In this document: positions 52,591-63,400 of the stretch, piece after piece
Position numbering within the stretch: position 1 is the first letter of the stretch
Layout: the number at the start of each line of letters is the position of its first letter
Origin: Mesostigma viride
Lineage: Eukaryota; Streptophyta; Mesostigmatophyceae; Mesostigmatales; Mesostigmataceae
Direction of reading: 5' to 3'
Length of the DNA: 64,000 nucleotides
Assembly (NCBI GenBank): GCA_009746045.1
Contig: RPFO01000079.1
Coordinates: 114,501 to 178,500 of the forward strand
Translations under genes and position numbers: made by a program
Notes under the pieces: generated by a model
The model's database searches: none
The model's input: the letters and a program-made list of their open reading frames with translations, nothing else
Told to the model about the DNA's origin: nothing

Positions 52591-55500
52591 CTAGGTCCTA
52601 GTTACAGGGTTGTGGGCACCGCGGCCCGAATCGCTATGAATGCCATACTGGGTCACACGCGGAGCCCCCACAGGCTTGGGGGTGGTCTCCTTCAACACTA
52701 CTTGCCATCTATCCTTGCGCACCATCTGCCTCCATATTACAGACAAACCAGGAGGCTGCATCAGCCCGGGGGTGAGCCCGTCACGTCTAGTGTAGCACAT
52801 GTCCATATATGCCGAGTCTATCACGAAAAGTCCACGGGTGGCGGCCCTGCCGCGCGCGGCCGGGGGCACGCCAGGTGAGGACATATCGCCCAGGCTGGGC
52901 GGGCTTGGAGCCAGCTAGTCTATCTGATGTATCTTCCTGATCTGTGCGGGCCAGGTGCCCGGGCTAGGCCCAGGTGCCTGTGCCTAATAATGTGGGAAAC
53001 ATAGGGCAAATCAGCGTACAAATCCTCATTACTAATGTGCAAACCAAAGGGGATGTTAAGGGCCTTGCGCAGCATCTTGGTGACGGCGCCGTCGAGTCGT
53101 TGCTCCAGCTCCTGCATCAGTGTCCACGTCTCGGCGCCGTAGGTCAGGATCGTCAGAATGACGACCTTGAAGAGGTCACGCTTGACGATCCGGGGTAGGG
53201 CGGGGTTGCTCCACCAGCGGCGGTGGTCATGGAGGTGCGCCCACGCCATGCCGATCCGTGTCGTCATGTCGTCCTCGCAGTCGGGAAGCCAACTGCCGAG
53301 CAGCTTGAAGCGGCCTGAAGTAGGGTAGTTGACCTCGGCATCGTCTAAGAGGCGGAGTGTGGGTGGGGGCCCTGCCATGCCGAGGGCCAGGGCCTCCGTT
53401 TTGGGGCTGATTTCTAGACCAACCGCCCGAGCCTCGAGCGCCAGGCAGTCCAGCCAAAGTTGGGCAGACTCCGGCTTCTCGATGAGCGTGATGTCGTCGG
53501 CATAAATGAGGTCAGCTAGTAAATTCTGCTTGTTAGTCGGCCCCCCTTCCCCAAGCTCGTTCGTGATCGCTAGGCCAGGGGCACGGCCTGCAATGCTAGC
53601 AAAGCGAGCACGTGCCTGGCGCATAACATAATCCACTACAATAATAAACAGGTACGGCGACAGGACGCAACCCTGCCAGACGCCGGTCTGCAGTGGGCAT
53701 GGCGGGGTAATGCCGTGTTGAGTGCGCACCGAAGTGGTCGACCCCTCATACAGCGTGCGGATGACGGTAATCAGGGGAGTGGGGACGCGAGCGCGAGCAA
53801 GTACAGCCCATAGAGCGTCCCAGAGGACAGAATCAAAAGCCTTGATGAAGTCGACGAAGATCAGGATGGCGGGAAACTCACCAGGTTGCAGGAGAGCGAT
53901 TTCCTCGAAGAGGCGACGCGCGACGAAGATGGCCATGACGGTGTTGCGCCCAGGACGGAAGCCCATTTGACTTTCCCCAAGGTGACAGTCGAGAGCAGAA
54001 CGAAGGCGGTTGAGGATCATGCGCATGAACAACTTAAGTGCGGCGCTCTGGATGCAGACTCCTCTGTAGTTGGCGGGGTCGTCAGGGGAACCTTTGTTTT
54101 TGTACAGCATAATACGGTAGCTGTGCTGCCACTCAGGAATCGGCGGCGCGTCGGCAAGCAGGATCCGGTTGCAGACGTCAAGCAGGAACCCCGTGAGCGC
54201 CGTCAGCTTAATCACCGGGGCTGGGAGCTGGTCAGGTCCAACGGCGGCATAGAAGCGGAGTTGCTTGGCGGCGGTGCTCAGCTCGAGCTCGGTGAACGGC
54301 GGGAGCTCGTTGGGGTCGGCCAGGGGTTCCGTCAGGGCTGGGTACGTGTAGTCCTGCTCAGCGGCGGGCGGCGTGGGCGGCGCAGGGACGTCCGCCGGTG
54401 CTACTGCCAGGCGTGCGGCCGCCAGAGGGCCAAGCGGCGGAGGCGGCGGGGGGGCGCCGAGCAGCCGGGACTGGGAGGAATACCACTGGTCGAGCTGCTG
54501 CTGCGGTGAGCCAGAGAGCGTCCGCGGCGCCGGCTGCGCGCCGCCGGCGGGCCGTTGGGCGTGACGCAGGCGGGTCCAGGCGTACTTGCCGTGCTGGTCC
54601 TTGAGGTGGGCGAAGTACTCGCGGACATGAAGGTCCTCCTGCTCCTTGGTCGCCTGCCGGATGGCCGAGTGGTAATCGGCTTTGAGGCGGGCGTAGCGGG
54701 CGGGGTCGCTGTTGTCGCGCAGGGCTTGCCGGGCCTGGATGACGGCGGGGAGCCGGTGCAGGCTGGTGAAGCGGGGCGGGCGGCGGGGGGGCAGTAGGGC
54801 CCCGGCCGCGGGCAGCTTGTCAGCGAGGTGCCGAAGGGCCGATGCCGGGCCGGCAGCGAACAGCTGGGCGTGGCTGGCCGGGATGTCCAGCGCGTCGACG
54901 AACGCCTCTGCGGCGCGCTTGTGGGCGCGTTTTTCAGGGAAGTCCTCCAGAGCGTCGTCAGATTTCTCGAGCAACTGAAGTGTGCGCAAATCAGGTGGTG
55001 CCACGTGCTTACGAAAGGGCGAGGGGAATCGCAGGCGGATGCGGGCGGTGACGATGCGATGATCGGAGCGCACCAGGGGGATCACATGCGAGCGAGCAGC
55101 TAGTACAGATCCTTGATGACGCTTGCGCATTACAACATAGTCAATGCAGCGTTCAGTGCCAGTTGGCGAGGTGTGTGTGACCAAAGCATCTGGACTATGT
55201 GGAAAGCGGGTGTTGGCAGTGACCAAATCGCATGTCGTAAGCAAATCAGCAAAAAGTTCAGTGTTGGCATTGGAGACCGTACCGTTGGGGGCGTGCTGAC
55301 ATCCGCCAGTACCCGGTGGTAGCGTGGCGTTGGCGTCCAGCAGCAGAGCGAGGTAGTTGCGACCAGGGATGCCGTTCGCCAGGTTCTCCAGCGCTGCAAA
55401 GAAGTCCTTGCGGTCTTGTTCTGGGTGGCCGGAGTGGGGTGCGTAACCAACGCCCACCGTCAGGGCGTAGGTCGAGTGGCCCTCCATCGAATGAAAAGTG

Positions 55501-56156
55501 GCCACGAGGAGCCGAGCGTTGACCAGCTGGGGTTCGCCCATGTGGCGTACGGCGAGCGGGGAGCAGAGGAGACCGACGCCCCCGTTCCCGGTGCCGTCGC
55601 CGCCTCCGTAGTAGAACCGCCAGCCGTCGATGTCGTCAGCAACAAGGGCAGTTGATCCGCGGGCCGATGCAGTGCGCCTGTGTTCTTGGATTCCCAGGAT
55701 GGCGATATTATTGTCGATGCAGAAACCAATAAGATTGGAGACTCGATGGCACTGACAGTCGTCACTGCGCAAGCAGTGACAGCGGTCAGCGTCGGGCTGG
55801 AGCGTGCGGGCGTTGAAGGTGGCGATGACCAAGGGCGCGCGTTGATTGAAAAGGGGGGTACAGGCGGGGGTGGGGGCGGAGATGGAGCAGGGTGGTGATG
55901 GGGGTGGAGGTGGTGGGGTAGGGGGGGCGGGTTGGGGACTTATGCTTTCAATCACCGTTTCGATTCTTCCTGCCAACGCGTCGAGGCGACGCCGACGGTT
56001 GGCTCGGGTGGCCAGGTAGAATGAGTCTGCGTCTGCACGCATAAGAAATGCGTGCAGTCTGAGGAGGTTTCGGAGGCGGCCGCGCGAGGCGGGGCGAACC
56101 TGGCTCACTGCCGACCCGTTGCTCTCTCTCCGACAGCCCGAGGGCTGCGAAGGCAA
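52591..56156 (-). CDS. LINE ORF2: APE endonuclease and reverse transcriptase (C-terminal frame change)
   Basis: The main frame, 56156-52920, has 1078 residues. Pro-rich linker at 75-105. Endonuclease at about 108-370: ATFNARTL, IQEHR, LLDANATL, and SDHR at 364-367. Linker at 400-600. RT at about 620-920: FVDFIKAFD (767-775), GVWQGCVLSPYLF (826-838), YADD (885-888). Then YGAETWTL and a MLRKALNI/IIRHRHLGLA region. Homologs continue GHLARTDQ; here that lies in the next frame from about 52950 and stays open to 52591, giving about 120 more residues. So a single-base change cuts off the C-terminal tail. Activity would be nicking of target DNA and target-primed cDNA synthesis. Confidence 0.85.
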
Positions 56157-56278
56157 AGGGGCGGGAAGGGGAGTTAGGCAGATCGGGCACTGCTAGAGCC
56201 GCGGGGCCGCGAGCGTCGTCATTGACAGGAGAGAAGGGTTCGCAGCGCGGGCTCCGGCTCAGGTGCAAAGCGAACGAA

Positions 56279-57688
56279 TTAATTAGGGGGACGGCCAAGC
56301 CTGGCAGCCATACCTGAGCTGAAGTTGCCCCGGCGGATCCCCACACGTGCTGGGGAGCAGGTGACCGTCGATGCCGGTGGCGATGGTGGTGACGGCGGGG
56401 GCCGAGCAGGGGGCTGGGGCGCTGGCACGGCGGTATCCATGGGGGTCGCCGTCATTGGAGGAAGGTCCTGGCCGTTAATGCGGACGATGAAGACGCCATT
56501 AAAGAGGCGGGCATAGATGCTGCACCGTAGTTGCGGGTTGGCCTGCTTGGCTGCCCGAGCCTCGTGGACCTCCGGCCGGTTCAAAGCGGCAGCCCGGGCC
56601 TCAAGCTGCTCCGGGGTATAGTAATCGTCGATGCTCAGTTGGGTATCGTGGAGGTTCCGGCGGGCCTTCTGCACCTGCAGTTTGTCCTCCTTGCGGTGGA
56701 ATTCCACCAAGACAGGGGCGGTGGGGCCGCCGAGCCGTCGTGCCGTTTTGATGACGACGCTTTGGGCCACGCCGAGCTTCCCCAGGAAGGGGTCGCCCCG
56801 GAGGTAGGTGCCCAGGCGTGCATCGTTGACGTTCGAGGGGACGCCACGTACCACAATACTGCATGAGCGAATGGGTTCGTGCATAGCATCCCTTGTGCTG
56901 GCCTTGACGGCTGTTTTGATTTCGTTGATGAGCTCCGTAGGGTTCTGAAGCGTGGCGGCATAGGTGGTCTTGGCAGGAGTTATGGAGGCGGCAAGTTGTT
57001 GCTGGAGCTGGTGGAGGAGCTGCTGCTGCTGCTGCAGCCCTGCTGCAATGTGGGTGATGGCGGAGTGGATGGAGGTGTCGGCGTGTGAGGAATGGGCGTG
57101 GTGGGTGGCGAGGTGGTTGTGGACAGGGTTGAGGGCAGCGTTGAGGAGGGGAGGGAGGCGATCGAAGCAGGTATTGGCGACTTGCTTGGCGGTGATGTTG
57201 ATGGCGGCCGCAACAGTGGGGTCGGCTCCCAGGTCCAGAGAGGCCATGACAAAGCGCTCAAGGGCGCTGTCGGAAAGACGGGAGCACGTCCACCAGACTG
57301 CGAGGCAGAGGTCAGTGTCGTCGGGGTCGTCGTGGAGAAAGTCCGACAGGTGGGTAACCTGTTGGTTGCAGTCCCGGATCTCGCACTTTTTCTCGGCAGC
57401 CAGGTGCAGGATGGTGAGGGCGGCAGCTCGGGACAGGCGCATGATGGCGTTAAGGCCTGGCCATTTGCCAGGTAAAAATGCGGCAGCTTCCTCGGCAGAA
57501 AAGGCCTCCTCGCGGGTATCCATGGCAGGGTCGCTGTTCGGCGGAGCGGTGGAGTGGAGCGGCTGGATGCTGATAGTGGCGTCTGGCATAGCGTGCAAGG
57601 GTGTTTCCAATGACGCCATGGCTTCATCAGCGAGTTGGTGCAGGGCCGCGGACGCTTGTGATTGCTGGGATGAGTCGTATTCCGCCAT
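56279..57688 (-). CDS. LINE ORF1, L1-type RNA-binding protein
   Basis: 469 residues from MAEYDSSQQSQ; the open frame extends 42 codons further upstream but those lie in the repeated 5' unit. Helical domain at 60-180. Gln-rich coiled-coil-like stretch at 217-233. RRM-like fold at about 275-350 (CSIVVRGVPSNV, VLVEFHRKEDKLQVQKARRN). CTD-like DTQLSIDDYYTPEQLEARAA at 348-367. Pro-rich tail. Intact; ORF2 begins 122 bp further on. Expected to trimerise, bind LINE RNA and help reverse transcription. Confidence 0.8.
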   Translation of the reverse strand: MAEYDSSQQSQASAALHQLADEAMASLETPLHAMPDATISIQPLHSTAPPNSDPAMDTREEAFSAEEAAAFLPGKWPGLNAIMRLSRAAALTILHLAAEKKCEIRDCNQQVTHLSDFLHDDPDDTDLCLAVWWTCSRLSDSALERFVMASLDLGADPTVAAAINITAKQVANTCFDRLPPLLNAALNPVHNHLATHHAHSSHADTSIHSAITHIAAGLQQQQQLLHQLQQQLAASITPAKTTYAATLQNPTELINEIKTAVKASTRDAMHEPIRSCSIVVRGVPSNVNDARLGTYLRGDPFLGKLGVAQSVVIKTARRLGGPTAPVLVEFHRKEDKLQVQKARRNLHDTQLSIDDYYTPEQLEARAAALNRPEVHEARAAKQANPQLRCSIYARLFNGVFIVRINGQDLPPMTATPMDTAVPAPQPPARPPPSPPSPPASTVTCSPARVGIRRGNFSSGMAARLGRPPN

Positions 57689-57700
57689 ATCGAGCTGAAA

Positions 57701-58037
57701 AACAGCGATATTTGCTGGGCAGGGCGGTGCCGGTATCTTCGGAAATATTGAGCGATAGCTGTAGAAAACTGTATCAGCGTCTTCGTCTTCAAAAGACGAG
57801 TCTAATGCAACCAACCCGATGAAATTTCATGGCCGGAGTCAAAAGTTATGAGCATTCTCGTATATTGCAACAGCGATATTTGCTGGGCAGGGCGGTGCCG
57901 GTATCTTCGGAAATATTGAGCGATAGCTGTAGAAAATTATATCAGCGTGTTCGTCTTTAAAAGACGAGTCTAATGCAACCAACCCGATGAAATTTCATGG
58001 CTGGAGTCAAAAGTTATGAGCATTCTCGTATATTGCA
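57701..58037 (-). promoter_or_regulatory. Two 168-bp tandem 5' units of the LINE
   Basis: 57701-57868 and 57869-58036 are near-identical (a few substitutions such as CTGTATCAGCGTCTTCGTC versus TTATATCAGCGTGTTCGTC). Each holds, on the minus strand, ACGCTGATATAATTTTCTAC. Tandem 5' monomers serve as promoters in mouse L1; the same role is inferred here. Confidence 0.75.
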
Positions 58038-58109
58038 TTCCGTCACCGCATTTTCCCTGTGATACTTTGAATAATATATGAACTACAGAAATGCAACTGA
58101 CATTTGTAA

Positions 58110-58190
58110 CTTTCGTGTAATTGTTTTCTAATGAGATTAGAATAGTACTCCATTTCATGCCCTTGCGAATTGCACGCAAGTACTTACATA
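58110..58190 (+). mobile_element. LINE-B-type 3' end, right half (split)
   Basis: CTTTCGTGTAATTGTTTTCT, AATGAGATTAGAATAGTACT and CAAGTACTTACATACTT complete the 3' end begun at 52465. Confidence 0.7.
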
Positions 58191-58298
58191 CTTGACGCAA
58201 AAGCACTGAAACCAAGTAACGTCCCGCACCAACTTGGCTGAGTTGAGCGGTAGATATGTGAACTACCCAAACCACTGCAGCAGCCTGCCCACACTTGA

Positions 58299-60436
58299 TC
58301 ATACCACGGAGGATGTCGGCCGTGTCGCCAGCACGCTCGTGCAGAGGTTCACATATTGAACCGCGGCATGGCTGGGTGAGTAGTCAGATGGAAGATCCGG
58401 GTAATCGCCAAAATGAGGCTGTACTACCATAAAGTGTCCTCGAAGTTCACTGGCATCTGCAACCTGATGCCAGAGATTAAGAAAGCTTTCCATGATGGGC
58501 CAACTTTGCTGAATGTCCCTGACAGGAAGGTATTCTACCTGGAAAGCAACAGAGCAACACCATAGAAAATGAGATACGCTGCTTTAGAATGCATGAGAAA
58601 AAAAACAGCCTAGACAGGTTCCTCGCAGCCACTATAGTATTGCGTTCACTATAGTATTGCATTCATGACCATGTTACCATACGCATCAAGCAGAATGGCA
58701 TCCAAGGCAAACTGAGGCGTACCGTACCACTGTGCGATCTCTCATACACAGAACGTGCGCATACACAAAATGTGCGCAAAACTGCACGTAGCAGGTCACT
58801 ATATGCTGCCTAAATGACCTGCCCCTGCCTCCATCCCACCCACCCTGTGCCCCTGCACCAGCCAGCTACAGTTCTGGTTCTGATTTCAGAATGGCATTAC
58901 AGACCATGACGCAATTTGGAACACCCAAGGATCGGGCTTGGGATACAATTGCAGACAACTGAGCTCAACTGAGAGGCATGGCTGCATGCTTATCGAGATC
59001 ACCTACGGCAGCGTAGCCAACAGAAGCTAGTGTAACGAGACAGGCTACAAGAGGTTATGCGCTACCAGAGTGGGTTAGGGTTTGGGGTATTCAGAGCGCC
59101 CACCTCTAGAGTGACGCCTCGCAGGCCTTCGCTCGTGGTTAAAGATGCCCTGCCCACGCGCAGGGTGAAGTCTCCCAGGGTGTACACAAGGCCCTGCAAG
59201 GCATCCAAGTGCATATGAGGGAGAGAAGAAAGGGGATGGGGTTCCAGATGGCGGGGCACTTTCCAGTGCTATTGCAAGGGGTAACGTACGAACTGCAGCA
59301 AGTCTTGCGCTGCATGCAGACACCTGGCCTGCCACCCGGCTGTTGATTGCGCACCCTGCTGACTGCGCCACCCTGCTGATTGCCGCTGAGATGCTAGAGT
59401 AACAGGGCAAAGTGCGGCAGTACGGGTTCATGCCTCCCCGCTGGTGTGCAGTGGAACACAGAGGTGGCATCTGAAACCCTCCAGGCAATGCTGGGTCGAT
59501 ACGCAAAAATGCACGAAGAAAAAGCGTTTGCTGATTACAGCAACGAGGCGCATCTAGCTAGGCACCCGGCCTGTGGGTGGCTGACATAGCATGTGTGCCA
59601 GACACATGCCAGCCCTGCTCCCCCTGAGCTGCCACACGGCCACCACCCCAGCACCGTCCTTCGTGTTTGGTCACAAGGGCCAGGTGAGGACTGGCCACAA
59701 GAGCGCTGCCTGCTACCCATGGCATGAAGCGCACCACTATTAAGGATAGCCACTACCACCCTGCTGCCTCATTTGCCAGCTGGAAGACCTGAGCCATGCA
59801 CACATGCACCGTGCATAGCCCGTGTCCATGAAATGAGGCGGCCAACCCCTTGCGCACGCCACCTCCGATGGCACTAGGGACGGTGTAACCGCGCGCATGG
59901 CGGGTGCAGCCACGCAGAGAGGATACCTGGCGGAAGGTTTGATTGCTGACACCGTCCCGACCTGGCGATGCACGTCCTCAGTGCTACGCAAGCCCAAGCT
60001 TCCAAATGTGCACCGAACTACGCACCCAGTTTGCGGCCCCTGCACAGGGACTGCGTAGGCAACACATCCCCTCATTGCAAGGAGGAAGCATGGCCAACAC
60101 ACAGGCCAGCGGAGCCAGATACAGCGGCGGCACCTCCAAAGCTGTGCCCCTGGAAGGGCATGCGGATAGGGGAGCATCTGCACCCATGGGTGCTGCAACC
60201 TGCCATGTACCACCTCACCTCCCACACTGCACACATGTTGCGGCGCCTCACCTCCCACAGTACGGACATCTTGTGGCGGTACCCATCCAAATTGTCCATG
60301 ATAGCCACCAGCTGCGCATCGCCCTCCACCACCAGCTGGCTGCCGTGTCGTTGCAGCAGAAGGAACTTCTGGAGGGGCATGTGCGAGAAGGAGACAACGT
60401 ACAGCTCGTGGCCACCCGTCCCGTCGCCGCCGTCAC
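58299..60436 (-). CDS. MED20: Mediator complex subunit 20, three exons in window (5' end outside)
   Basis: Head-module subunit of Mediator, which links activators to RNA polymerase II in the nucleus. Exon 60436-60252 encodes LYVVSFSHMPLQKF and QLVVEGDAQLVAIMDNLDGY; exon 59193-59104 encodes GLVYTLGDFTLRVGRASLTT and GLRGVTLE; exon 58538-58299 encodes VEYLPVRDIQQSWPIMESFL, then GHFMVVQP and SPSHAAVQY. The LGDFxLRVG, LRGxxxEVEYLP and HTAVQY-like motifs are characteristic of plant-type MED20. Introns 60251-59194 and 59103-58539 have GT-AG borders and exon phases join in frame. The first exon (about 60-75 residues) is not seen; it should lie beyond the minisatellite, outside the window. Acceptor at 60438-60437. 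Confidence 0.88.
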
Positions 60437-60464
60437 CTGCACGCGGTGGGAGTAGACACGATTC

Positions 60465-63400
60465 CATGCCCGGAACTCCGCTCATCATGCCCTGCGTTCC
60501 ACTCATCATGCCTTGCGCTCCGCTCATCATGCCTTGCGCTCCATCATGCCTTGCGCTCCACTCATCATGCCTTGCGCTCCACTCATCATGCCTTGCGCTC
60601 CACTCATCATGCCTTGCGCTCCACTCATCATGCCTTGCGCTCCACTCATCAAGCCTTGCGTTCCACTCATCATGCCTTGCACTCCACTCATCATGCCTTG
60701 CGTTCCACTCATCATGCCTTGCGCTCCACTCATCATGCCTTGCGCTCCACTCATCATGCCTTGCGCTCCACTCATCATGCCTTGCGCTCCACTCATCATG
60801 CCTTGCGCTCCATCATGCCTTGCGCTCCACTCATCATGCCTTGCGCTCCACTCATCATGCCTTGCGCTCCACTCATCATGCCTTGCACTCCACTCATCAT
60901 GCCTTGCGCTCCACTCATCATGCCTTGCGCTCCACTCATCATGCCTTGCGCTCCACTCATCATGCCTTGCGCTCCACTCATCATGCCTTGCGTTCCACTC
61001 ATCATGCCTTGCGTTCCACTCATCATGCCTTGCGCTCCATCATGCCTTGCGCTCCACTCATCATGCCTGGCGCTCCACTCATCATGCCTTGCGTTCCACT
61101 CATCATGCCTTGCGTTCCACTCATCATGCCTTGCGCTCCACTCATCATGCCTTGCGCTCCACTCATCATGCCTTGCGTTCCACTCATCATGCCTTGCGTT
61201 CCACTCATCATGCCTTGCGTTCCACTCATCATGCCTTGCGCTCCACTCATCATGCCTTGCGCTCCACTCATCATGCCTCCACTCATCATGCCTTGCGCTC
61301 CACTCATCATGCCTTGCGTTCCACTCATCATGCCTTGCGCTCCACTCATCATGCCTTGCGCTCCACTCATCATGCCTTGCGTTCCATCATGCCTTGCGTT
61401 CCACTCATCATGCCTTGTGCTCCACTCATCATGCCTTGCGTTCCACTCATCATGCCTTGCGCTCCACTCATCATGCCTTGCGTTCCACTCATCATGCCTT
61501 GCGCTCCACTCATCATGCCTTGCGCTCCACTCATCATGCCTTGCGTTCCACTCATCATGCCTTGCGTTCCACTCATCATGCCTTGCGCTCCACTCATCAT
61601 GCCTTGCGCTCCACTCATCATGCCTTGCGTTCCACTCATCATGCCTTGCGCTCCACTCATCATGCCTTGCGCTCCACTCATCATGCCTTGCGCTCCATCA
61701 TGCCTTGCGCTCCACTCATCATGCCTTGCGCTCCACTCATCATGCCTTGCGCTCCACTCATCATGCCTTGCGCTCCACTCATCATGCCTTGCGTTCCACT
61801 CATCATGCCTTGCGCTCCACTCATCATGCCTTGTGTTCCACTCATCATGCCTTGCGCTCCACTCATCATGCCTTGCGCTCCACTCATCATGCCTTGCGCT
61901 CCACTCATCATGCCTTGCGTTCCACTCATCATGCCTTGCGCTCCACTCATCATGCCTTGCGTTCCACTCATCATGCCTTGCGTTCCACTCATCATGCCTT
62001 GCGTTCCACTCATCATGCCTTGCGCTCCACTCATCATGCCTTGCGCTCCACTCATCATGCCTTGCGTTCCACTCATCATGCCTTGCGCTCCACTCATCAT
62101 GCCTTGCGCTCCACTCATCATGCCTTGCGCTCCATCATGCCTTGCGCTCCACTCATCATGCCTTGCGCTCCACTCATCATGCCTTGCGTTCCACCCATCA
62201 TGCCTTGCGTTCCACTCATCATGCCTTGCGCTCCACTCATCATGCCTTGCGTTCCACTCATCATGCCTTGCGCTCCACTCATCATGCCTTGCGCTCCACT
62301 CATCATGCCTTGCGCTCCACTCATCATGCCTTGCGCTCCACTCATCATGCCTTGCGTTCCACTCATCATGCCTTGCGCTCCACTCATCATGCCTTGCGCT
62401 CCACTCATCATGCCTTGCGCTCCACTCATCATGCCTTGCGCTCCACTCATCATGCCTTGCGTTCCACTCATCATGCCTTGCGTTCCACTCATCATGCCTT
62501 GCGTTCCACTCATCATGCCTTGCGCTCCACTCATCATGCCTTGCGTTCCACTCATCATGCCTTGCGTTCCACTCATCATGCCTTGCGTTCCACTCATCAT
62601 GCCTTGCGCTCCACTCATCATGCCTTGCGTTCCACTCATCATGCCTTGCGCTCCACTCATCATGCCTTGCGCTCCACTCATCATGCCTTGCGCTCCACTC
62701 ATCATGCCTTGCGCTCCACTCATCATGCCTTGCGCTCCACTCATCGTGCCTTGCGCTCCATCATGCCTTGCGCTCCACTCATCATGCCTTGCGCTCCACT
62801 CATCATGCCTTGCGTTCCACCCATCATGCCTTGCGCTCCACTCATCATGCCTTGCGCTCCACTCATCATCCCTTGCGCTCCACTCATCATGCCTTGCGCT
62901 CCACTCATCATGCCTTGCGCTCCACTCATCATGCCTTGCGCTCCACTCATCATGCCTTGCGCTCCACTCATCATGCCTTGCGTTCCACTCATCATGCCTT
63001 GCGTTCCACTCATCATGCCTCCACTCATCATGCCTTGCGCTCCACTCATCATGCCTTGCGTTCCACTCATCATGCCTTGCGCTCCATCATGCCTTGCGCT
63101 CCACTCATCATGCCTTGCGCTCCACTCATCATGCCTTGCGCTCCACTCATCATGCCTTGCGCTCCACTCATCATGCCTTGCGCTCCACTCATCATGCCTC
63201 CACTCATCATGCCTTGCGCTCCACTCATCATGCCTTGCGTTCCACTCATCATGCCTTGCGTTCCACTCATCATGCCTTGCGCTCCACTCATCATGCCTTG
63301 CGTTCCACTCATCATGCCTTGCGCTCCACTCATCATGCCTTGCGCTCCACTCATCATGCCTTGCGCTCCACTCATCATGCCTCCACTCATCATGCCTTGC

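Larger units (their letters stand above)
52497..58098 (-). mobile_element. Near-complete LINE, 5.6 kb, 11-bp TSD
   Basis: GACATTTGTAA at 52486-52496 and 58099-58109 are the target duplication, and the joined flanks recreate an older LINE 3' end. On the minus strand: leader, two 168-bp units, ORF1, ORF2 with endonuclease and RT, 3' UTR, and (AATT)n tail at 52497-52513. One frame change near the end of ORF2 is the only lesion noticed. L1-like by its RRM-type ORF1 and APE-type endonuclease. Confidence 0.88.

Noticed and set aside
57689-57814. 42-codon N-terminal extension of LINE ORF1
   Set aside because: It lies within the first 168-bp 5' unit; the second unit does not maintain it, and MAEYDSS at 57688 is a better start.
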